Positions 18,413-64,000 of a DNA stretch of 64,000 nt are shown here, one piece after another. Position 1 is the first letter of the stretch. Each line of letters opens with the position of its first letter. This DNA is from Metridium senile (taxonomy: Eukaryota; Cnidaria; Anthozoa; Actiniaria; Metridiidae). The notes under the pieces are model-generated. The model was not told the origin of the DNA. It did not search any database and saw nothing but the letters and a program-made list of their open reading frames with translations. The stretch covers positions 1,601,001-1,665,000 of the forward strand of contig OX459110.1 in assembly GCA_949775045.1 (NCBI GenBank), read 5' to 3'. The translations under genes and the position numbers were made by a program.

Positions 18413-18531
18413 AAAAAGGGCAAGGTCACCATAGTTAATAGTCTGGGAACCCCAGCTTGAAGCAACGCAACGTTTTGGAACAAGTAATCACACCGACTGA
18501 CTTCGATCTTCGATCGATATAAATTGCAACA
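18413..18531 (+). promoter_or_regulatory. Promoter-proximal conserved block of gene C
   Basis: Order: AAAAAGGGCAAGGTCACCAT, CTTGAAGCAACGCAACGTTT, TGGAACAAGTAATCAC, CGATCGATATAAATTGCAAC, then ATG at 18532. The same blocks occur before A, B, D, E and F. A transcription start is not visible from sequence alone. Confidence 0.45.
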
Positions 18532-23894
<5,363 letters not shown>

Positions 23895-24422
23895 CATCTC
23901 AGAGCATATGCAGCCCAAACTCATTATCTGACAACATTGAAAAATAAAATTACAAAATGAAAAAGACACATTTCATGTACTTTTTAAGTCATATTAATCA
24001 TTATTGTAAAATTCATGAATAATTAATGAGGCGCAAAACCATTGAAGACACTGCAATAGAGTCACATGTAGAACTTTGTAAATATCACGAAGCCGTAGCT
24101 AAAGCCTGGTTTTCACTAGAGAAAGTGGCTGACCATATACTTGGTAACAAGATGTTGCCAAAGTTAAACGTTCCTGTCTACAAAACACCAGAACAAGGAC
24201 AAAGATAACATCTCAGAGCATATGCAGCCCAAACTCATTATCTGACAACATTGAAAAATAAAATTACAAAATGAAAAAGACACATTTTATGTGCTTTTTA
24301 AGTCATATTAATCATTATTGTAAAATTCATGAATAATTAATGAGGCGCAAAACCATTGAAGACACTGCAATAGAGTCACATGTAGAACTTTGTAAATATC
24401 ACGAAGCCGTAGCTAAAGCCTG

Positions 24423-24642
24423 GTTTTCACTAGCGACGCAAGCACAAGCGCAAACACAAGCGCAAGCGCAAGAGACTTTATTTGGTCGTGAAAACCGTTT
24501 GACGCAGTGATAACACAAGCGCAAGCGCAAGCTCAAGATATCAAAAAAATTCCTTTTTTCTTGCGGTTGCGCTTGTGCTTGCGCGTGGCACTAGTTCAAT
24601 AGTTTGTTTGCGCTTGCGCTTATTCACGTCTCGTTTTCACTC
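24423..24642. repeat. GCGCAAGC word-repeat foldback upstream of gene D
   Basis: The left part has CACAAGCGCAAGCGCAAG words, the right part has the complementary GCGCTTGTGCTTGCGCG words. The outer flanks both read GTTTTCACT. Copies precede genes E (31672-31892) and F (39024-39243). Confidence 0.7.
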
Positions 24643-25072
24643 TAAAATTGAAAAAACAACTCCTACACATACGTAGAATGGGACAAGAATATCCTGCAAA
24701 AAAAAAAATTGCCCAGCCATAAGAATATAATAGATAAAAAAATATAAACAAATGGCTTGGTGTTGGTTATAAATTATAATATTTATCATTAAATGCGTTT
24801 TTACGTTAGATTTAAAGGAATTAAGGGTGTTGTAGTCTCTGATTACTCATGGTGTAGTGTCCAAGAGTCTCTCTTATCAAATAAAAAAAGAAGGAGACTC
24901 AAACTCTCTACCTCTACGTTAAATATTTTAGCACACAACTCTGCTCACATGTGACACACAAAGGTCATGCATGAACGTAATATCATAACAAGTCAGCTCG
25001 AAACAACACATCACGTTTTGGAACAAGTAATCACCGACTGACCTCGATCTTCGATCGATATAAATTGCAACA
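24643..25072 (+). promoter_or_regulatory. Upstream region of gene D
   Basis: Contains CTCCTACACATACGTAGAAT and ATATCCTGCAAAA (24650-24697), also present upstream of E, F and G. The proximal block CTCGAAACAACACATCACGT, TGGAACAAGTAATCACCGAC and CGATCGATATAAATTGCAAC lies directly before the ATG. The GGTCACC word seen before C is absent at the same place. Confidence 0.4.
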
Positions 25073-31457
<6,385 letters not shown>

Positions 31458-32320
31458 CATCTCAGAGCACAGGCAGCCCAAACTCATTATCTGACAACAT
31501 TGAAAAATAAAATTACAAAATGAAAAAGAAACATTTCATGTGCTTTTTAAGTCATATTAATCATTATTGTAAAATTCATGAATAATTAATGAGGCGCAAA
31601 ACCATTGAAGACACTGCAATAGAGTCACATGTAGAACTTTGTAAATATCACGAAGCCGTAGCTAAAGCCTGGTTTTCACTAGCGACGCAAGCACAAGCGC
31701 AAACACAAGCGCAAGCGCAAGAGACTTTATTTGGTCGTGAAAACCGTTTGACGCAGTGATAACACAAGCGCAAGCGCAAGCTCAAGATATCAAAAAAAAT
31801 CCTTTTTTCTTGCGGTTGCGCTTGTGCTTGCGCGTGGCACTAGTTCAATAGTTTGTTTGCGCTTGCGCTTATCCACGTCTCGTTTTCACTCTAAAATTGA
31901 AAAAACAACTCCTACACATACGTAGAATGGGACAAAAATATCCTGCAAAAAAAAAATTGCCCAGCCATAAGAATATAATAGATAAAAAAATATAAACAAA
32001 TGGCTTGGTGTTGGTTATAAATTATAATATTTATCATTAAATGCGTTTTTACGTTAGATTTAAAGGAATTAAGGGTGTTGTAGTCTCTGATTACTCATGG
32101 TGTAGTGTCCAAGAGTCTCTCTTATCAAATAAAAAAAGAAGGAGACTCAAACTCTCTACCTCTACGTTAAATATTTTAGCACACAACTCTGCTCACATGT
32201 GACACACAAAGGTCATGCATGAACGTAATATCATAACAAGTCAGCTCGAAACAACACATCACGTTTTGGAACAAGTAATCACCGACTGACCTCGATCTTC
32301 GATCGATATAAATTGCAACA
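31458..32320 (+). other. D/E spacer with upstream region of gene E
   Basis: No gene. Contains the 3' UTR of D, the GCGCAAGC element (31672-31892), the CTCCTACACATACGTAGAAT word and the proximal block directly before the ATG of E. Apart from homopolymer lengths it reads the same as the E/F spacer at 38810-39672. Confidence 0.7.
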
Positions 32321-38809
<6,489 letters not shown>

Positions 38810-39672
38810 CATCTCAGAGCACAGGCAGCCCAAACTCATTATCTGACAACATTGAAAAATAAAATTACAAAATGAAAAAGAAACATTTCATGTGCTTTTT
38901 AAGTCATATTAATCATTATTGTAAAATTCATGAATAATTAATGAGGCGCAAAACCATTGAAGACACTGCAATAGAGTCACATGTAGAACTTTGTAAATAT
39001 CACGAAGCCGTAGCTAAAGCCTGGTTTTCACTAGCGACGCAAGCACAAGCGCAAACACAAGCGCAAGCGCAAGAGACTTTATTTGGTCGTGAAAACCGTT
39101 TGACGCAGTGATAACACAAGCGCAAGCGCAAGCTCAAGATATCAAAAAAAATCCTTTTTTCTTGCGGTTGCGCTTGTGCTTGCGCGTGGCACTAGTTCAA
39201 TAGTTTGTTTGCGCTTGCGCTTATCCACGTCTCGTTTTCACTCTAAAATTGAAAAAACAACTCCTACACATACGTAGAATGGGACAAAAATATCCTGCAA
39301 AAAAAAAATTGCCCAGCCATAAGAATATAATAGATAAAAAAATATAAACAAATGGCTTGGTGTTGGTTATAAATTATAATATTTATCATTAAATGCGTTT
39401 TTACGTTAGATTTAAAGGAATTAAGGGTGTTGTAGTCTCTGATTACTCATGGTGTAGTGTCCAAGAGTCTCTCTTATCAAATAAAAAAAGAAGGAGACTC
39501 AAACTCTCTACCTCTACGTTAAATATTTTAGCACACAACTCTGCTCACATGTGACACACAAAGGTCATGCATGAACGTAATATCATAACAAGTCAGCTCG
39601 AAACAACACATCACGTTTTGGAACAAGTAATCACCGACTGACCTCGATCTTCGATCGATATAAATTGCAACA
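38810..39672 (+). other. E/F spacer with upstream region of gene F
   Basis: Same content and order as the D/E spacer: 3' UTR, GCGCAAGC element (39024-39243), CTCCTACACATACGTAGAAT and the proximal block. No gene. Confidence 0.7.
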
Positions 39673-45940
<6,268 letters not shown>

Positions 45941-45949
45941 CAATTCAAC

Positions 45950-46258
45950 TTAGAGTGACATCTATTTAGGTCCCATTAAATCACCATACATTCCTTGTAA
46001 AAGTAACCTCTATATTACGGGCATCTCCATATCGTGGGCAGCTCTTTAGGTCCTATTAAATCACCATACATTCTTTGTTAAAATAACCTCTATATTACGG
46101 GCACCTCCATATTAATTATGGACATCTCTTTAGGTCCCATTAAATCAACATACATTCCTTGTAAAAATAACCTCTACATTACGGACACCTCCATATTATG
46201 GGTAGCCATTTAGGCCCTATTAAATCACCATACATTCTTTGAAAAAGTAACCCCATAT
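45950..46258 (+). repeat. ~82-bp tandem repeat behind gene F
   Basis: Four units of 80-84 bp with the words TTTAGGTCCCATTAAATCAC, CATACATTCCTTGTAAAA and AACCTCTATATTACGG. Two to three further units follow gene G (55785-55970). Probably part of the 3' UTR or flank. No AATAAA is seen inside. Confidence 0.85.
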
Positions 46259-46375
46259 ACTGAATATCATTTGGTTCATAATTCCGTTGTTTTTATACTG
46301 AAAGAATCCAGCTACTTACTTGTCACAACATACTTATGGCTATCTCAAGAGGGTTCATCTAACACAAAGCTATAC

Positions 46376-46589
<214 letters not shown>

Positions 46590-46590
<1 letters not shown>

Positions 46591-46920
46591 TCGACAAGAT
46601 CGACAAGTACCAAGATCTAAGAATAAAGTTAGAAAGGCTTTGGAAAAAGAAAACAATGACAATACCAATTGTTATAGGTTCGTTAGGGGCCATTTCAAAG
46701 CAATTCAAAAACCACTTGAATAGGCTAGATTTAGAAAAGATCAGCATCATAGATATTCAGAAATCTGTACTTCTAGCTATAGGGACATCTCACATATTAA
46801 GAAAAGTGCTTCAGCTCTCAGGATCAGGTTAGATCTTGGGCTGAAATAAGCTACCAGCAACATTTATTGTAAATGCATGATTGTTTGTGAAATAAAGGAA
46901 ATAATAATAATAATAATAAT
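46590..46920 (+). mobile_element. 3' end of a non-LTR retrotransposon, 5' truncated
   Basis: An open frame to the stop at 46830-46832 encodes KYQDLRIKLERLWKK, IPIVIGSLGAISKQ and a terminal SHILRKVLQL. This pattern is the C-terminal end of the pol protein in several metazoan non-LTR elements. A short 3' UTR with AAATAAAGG and an (AAT)n tail (46897-46920) follow. Everything upstream is missing and replaced by the (AAT)n tract, so it is a dead fragment. The clade cannot be named from this piece. Confidence 0.7.
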
Positions 46921-47260
46921 TGGGGGGACTCCCTTGTAAAAGAGGGTAGGGATGCTCGCCGAAAATTTCGAAAATGAACTCTAAGGGGACCTGTGTTGTA
47001 AGTTTATGGGCGTGGCAGCAATGAAATTTCACCCCTAAAGAGGACCAATTAAAAACGTGCCTTCTGCTCGTATACGTTTTATGCGGACGATGTCGTTAAA
47101 AAGAAGCATTGTTGTCTTAGTAAGCCCTAAAAAACTCAGCAGCTGGTGGGGATTCGTCTTCATTAACACCCTAAGCGGAACCAAAACACTGATTTCAATC
47201 CTTAGAAGGGACGGATAGCATTCCCGCCCCTTTGACAATGCCCCCCCCCCCCCCCCCCTC
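46921..47260. repeat. Probable dispersed non-coding repeat in the F/G spacer
   Basis: GGGGGGACTCCCTTGTAAAA, GGGATGCTCGCCGAAAATTT and CACCCCTAAAGAGGACCAAT read like a decayed transposon end. A polycytosine run lies at 47241-47258. No gene is seen. The family assignment is only an impression. Confidence 0.35.
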
Positions 47261-47264
47261 GATA

Positions 47265-47655
47265 TAAATATATCGCTATTTATATCGATAGATATTGATA
47301 CATCTAAATGCAAGAACGTTGGCCTGACTTTTGTTATTTAGTGGGAAAGGAATTAATCAAAAGACAAAAGAAAATCACTCAAGCTGAACTCTTTCTTTTG
47401 TTATTCCTTTGTTATTAGATTACTAATGGTCTTTTTATTTCATGTGACAACATTCTTGCAATTAGGTATCAACTTAATCCATAGTCAGATCACAAAAAGC
47501 TGTGTATCGATTTTTATGAAAATCGATTAATTATCATCGAAAAGTAGATTTGTTCGAGTAAGAGATTTATCGATTAGTTACTCCGGGATATCGTGCATGT
47601 GTCTTTTATCTAAATTAATTAATCTTTCATAATCTGAAGTACAAAAATTCCTTTG
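47265..47655. repeat. Paralogous spacer block (F/G copy)
   Basis: From TATCGATAGATATTGATACA to AGTACAAAAATTCCTTTG. It matches 55970-56240 plus 56691-56822 behind gene G, showing that the spacer was duplicated with the genes. This copy lacks the 451-bp insertion found in the other. Confidence 0.75.
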
Positions 47656-47695
47656 TAATATCATGGATAATAAAAACACTGGATAGGACACTTCG

Positions 47696-47735
47696 TGACG
47701 TCACGGGCGCAACCTAGTGGAAATACGTGACGTCA
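47696..47735. promoter_or_regulatory. Two palindromic TGACGTCA sites upstream of gene G
   Basis: CGTGACGTCACG occurs twice, with TGACGTCA at 47696-47703 and 47728-47735, 32 bp apart. TGACGTCA is the consensus of CREB/ATF-type factors. The sites are about 820 bp upstream of the ATG of G and are not seen upstream of the other paralogues. Confidence 0.4.
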
Positions 47736-47739
47736 CGTT

Positions 47740-48554
47740 TGAGCCAAAGCGCGCCAAAATCGACACGGCCGCGTCTCTTTCCGTCTTTTTAACTGTTTAC
47801 AAATAAACATATTTTACATGGAAATGTAGAGTATATTTTTTGTGCACGTCACTAAGATGAAGACTTAAAAGAAGATTTTCCTGCTAACAAAACTAGTTTA
47901 TCCATCGTACCGGCAAGAGAATCAACGTCTTTCTACGGTGGAAAAAGTACCGTAAAGTTCGAACCTGAAAGCGACGACAACGAACTGTACCTTTTTTAGT
48001 GAAATGCTCAAGATGAAGACACGAAAACTCCTGTAATTATATTGATGAATTTGGAAGAACGTGAAAAAGAGAGCCATGACAGAGCATCAAAATCGAGTTA
48101 GCTGGTCTATCGATCGTTATCGTAAAAACTTTCAAGGTCTCGCTAAATACGTGGAGAGTCAACTTCGGAAAATGCAAATAATATCCTTCCAAATAATTAA
48201 GGAGAGAAAAATGAGAAAAAAAATATTCGTGCAATTTGAAAAAAAAAAATCCTACACATACGTAGAATGGAAAAAAATATCCTGCCAAAACAAAATTGCC
48301 CAACACCCCCCTCCCCTCTCAAAACTCTAATGGTCCCCCTAACTTGTGTCCTTAATTCTGCAACAAGTCATGTTGCGTGACACTATAAACAAAATAGTAT
48401 CATCTGCTTTTTATACAAACAAAGAGGAAGTCACGAAAACAATGTCCCCGGGGCAATGTCATGACACTGGAAGACCCTCGAAACAACACATTTTCGAACA
48501 AGTAATTATCACCAACTCACGAATTCGAATCTTCGATCGATGTCAATTGTAACA
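47740..48554 (+). promoter_or_regulatory. Upstream region of gene G
   Basis: Contains TCCTACACATACGTAGAATG and ATATCCTGCCAAAA (48249-48291), shared with D to F. A TTGCGTGACACTATAAAC segment lies near 48372-48390. The proximal block CCTCGAAACAACACATTTTC, GAACAAGTAATTATCACC and CTTCGATCGATGTCAATTG precedes the ATG at 48555. Open frames at 48061-48330 on both strands show no recognisable domain. Confidence 0.45.
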
Positions 48555-55757
<7,203 letters not shown>

Positions 55758-55784
55758 TAAGATATTTAAGATATCAACTTAGAG

Positions 55785-55970
55785 TGCAATCTCTTTAGGT
55801 CCCATTAAATCACCATACATTCCTTATAAAAGTAACCTCTATATGAAGAGCACCTCCATATTATGGACAGCTCTTTAGGTCCCATTAAATCACCATACAT
55901 TCTTTGTAAAAATAACCTCTATATTACGAGCACCTCCATATGATGGACATCTCTTTAGGTCCCATTAAAT
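55785..55970 (+). repeat. ~82-bp tandem repeat behind gene G
   Basis: Two to three units of the repeat described at 45950-46258, then a switch into the ATCGAT-rich paralogous spacer block. Confidence 0.85.
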
Positions 55971-56239
55971 TCGATAGATATCGATACATCTAATTGCAAG
56001 AACGTTGGCGTGACTTTTGTAATTTAGTGGGAAAGGAATTAATTAAAAGACAAAAGAAAATCACTCAAGCTGAACTCTTTCTTTTGTTATTCCTTTGTTA
56101 TTAGATTACTAATGTTCTTTTTTCATGTGACAACATTCTTGCAATTAGGTGTATACAAACTCGATAAATATCAACTTAATCCATAATCACAAAAAAGCTG
56201 TGTATCGATTTTTAACGATTTTCAATGAAAATCGATTAA

Positions 56240-56690
56240 GTAATGATGTGTGTAAGAACGAGGCAGGCAAACGGCAATGGAATGCAGAAAGGTGCTAATT
56301 GTGCATTGTCTAATCCGTCCATCTCATTGGTTAAAACATGAAAATCGGCCATAATTTCAAAACTAAGCGGATTTTTTACTATTTTATTTGATATCTGATT
56401 CCCTTTTCAACTAAGATTTCCTGAGCCTTTATATATCAAAATTTCTATGTGGGGAACATATCGAATTGTAATCGTCTTTTGGCTATTGTTTTGAGCGCTT
56501 ATGATTGGACGAGATCTTTTAGTACAAAAGAAACTTTGTTCCAAAACGAGTTTTTGCACATTTTATTTTTAAATGTGTTACCTTTAGGTAGATATACTTT
56601 CAGTCTGAAAACTGAGACATTCTTATGTGGGGAGGTTGCTATTGCCGCAGAACAATAGAGAGTTGCCTACTTCTTACACATATCATTACG
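56240..56690. mobile_element. 451-bp terminal-inverted-repeat element, Harbinger-like by target site
   Basis: Ends GTAATGATGTGTGTAAGAA and TTCTTACACATATCATTAC pair at 18 of 19 positions. It is flanked by TAA on both sides. The paralogous spacer at 47525-47537 reads GATTAATTATCAT without the insert. A 3-bp TAA/TTA target fits non-autonomous PIF/Harbinger elements, but a TA target cannot be excluded. No transposase is encoded. Confidence 0.75.
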
Positions 56691-57579
56691 TAATTATCAT
56701 CGAAACGGTAGATTTGTTCGAGTAAGAGATTTATCGATTAGTTACTCCGGGATATCGTGCATGTGTCTTTTATCTTAATTAATTAATCTTTCATAATCTG
56801 AAGTACAAAAATTCCTTAGTAATATCAACTTGAACTTTCAATGCAGTCACGATATATATAGTTTCATATATCGAGTTATTTATATAAGACGGTGGCCAAG
56901 CGGTAACGCGTGACACGTGATTTAGGTTAACCGTAAGGATAACGAATTTTAGTCCTTGATTCGTGAATTCTGTGTTGATCGTGATCCCTTCATAATATGT
57001 GCGCGATTCGTTAATGATTAGCTCCATTTCGTGAAAGATATGATGTTTTAATTTGATGTTTTAATGTCGACTCAACCTCGTTCCCAGGACCTTATCACTT
57101 CACTTTTGACGACTACCACCAATACACATGAATAAGGTTTCTCTTCTGGGTGTGCGGTGACAAGAAACGAGTTATTCACCTCCCAATTTTATGCTGTTTG
57201 TGCATTGTTTCGTGAATTTGACTTAAATTTGTACGTGATGCGTGAATACCATAAATATCGATTTGTGAAACGTGATCAACTAACTGACTAAAACTGTGAT
57301 TCGTGAAAACGCTTTACGTACGTTACTCCGTGATCCGTGAAATCATGAAAAAACGGCGCGTGATTCGTGATCGGTAACCCTTCTTCCCCACCCTGATTTG
57401 TGTGCTCGATCACTTTATAGTTGTATTTTTCACGCATGCGTGGACGTTTGGCCGCTGTGTTCTTTTTTATATGCCTGTTATACAAACAAAGAGGTCAAAA
57501 AGTCACGAAAGCAATATCCTGCTTGACTGTGCAAGACCCTCGAAACAACTCAACATTTTGGAACAAGTAATTTGCAAAA
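56691..57579 (+). promoter_or_regulatory. G/H spacer with upstream region of gene H
   Basis: 56691-56822 continues the paralogous spacer block. 56890-57375 is rich in CGTGATTCGTGA-like words (word-repeat type). The proximal block ACCCTCGAAACAACTCAACA, TTTTGGAACAAGTAATTTGC precedes the ATG at 57580. The GATCGATATAAATT segment of the other genes is missing. No gene is seen. Confidence 0.4.

Positions 57580-64000
<6,421 letters not shown>

Noticed and set aside
24026..24208. 60-codon frame behind gene C ending like CHDH
   Set aside because: It is the second copy of the 314-bp tandem duplication fused to 3' flank, not a separate gene or exon.
48061..48330. 89-codon frame upstream of gene G
   Set aside because: Open on both strands in A/T-rich sequence, no recognisable domain, partly overlapping upstream sequence shared with D-F where the frame is not kept.

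Overview
This is a metazoan nuclear window. Coding sequence is split into short exons with GT-AG introns, and the introns are packed with microsatellites and foldback (MITE-like) elements. Two 5'-truncated non-LTR retrotransposon fragments are present. An invertebrate fits best. The element families and the betaine-related gene array would suit an anthozoan cnidarian, but nothing in the window proves the taxon.

The gene content is a tandem array of eight paralogues of mitochondrial choline dehydrogenase (CHDH, GMC oxidoreductase family), named A to H here. A (300-5477, 3' part outside the window) and B (6758-14543) lie on the minus strand. C (18532-23894), D (25073-31457), E (32321-38809), F (39673-45940), G (48555-55757) and H (57580 to beyond 64000) lie on the plus strand. 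All visible genes share one structure: eight coding exons with intron phases 1,1,1,0,0,0,1. Exon 1 encodes a basic, probably mitochondrial, presequence. Exon 2 carries the FAD-binding GxGxxG motif and GMC signature 1, exon 5 carries signature 2, and exon 8 carries the catalytic His and the N-x-N pair. The six complete genes (B to G) have no frameshift or premature stop in the assigned exons.

B, G and, as far as visible, H keep the full-length layout (592 aa in B and G). C to F form a subfamily (568 aa) that lost 57 and 21 nt in frame from exon 6 and gained two codons in exon 2. D, E and F are nearly identical 7.2-7.4 kb units. E matches F in its 5' half and D in its 3' half, which is the product expected from one unequal crossover between D and F.

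The spacers hold promoter-proximal blocks conserved between paralogues, foldback elements, cryptic word-repeat elements, an ~82-bp tandem repeat behind F and G, and a CCAAT-rich segment in the head-to-head B/C spacer. Intron 2 carries (GGTGCT)n or a related array in every gene, intron 4 a tetranucleotide array in most, intron 5 an (ATC)-type array, and intron 7 an (AAAT)-type array from C to G. Four insertions can be placed exactly because a paralogous copy preserves the empty site.

If active, the enzymes would oxidise choline to betaine aldehyde in mitochondria, the first step to the osmolyte and methyl donor glycine betaine. Gene expansion suggests dosage or specialisation of that step. The C to F changes suggest part of the array has diverged or lost activity.
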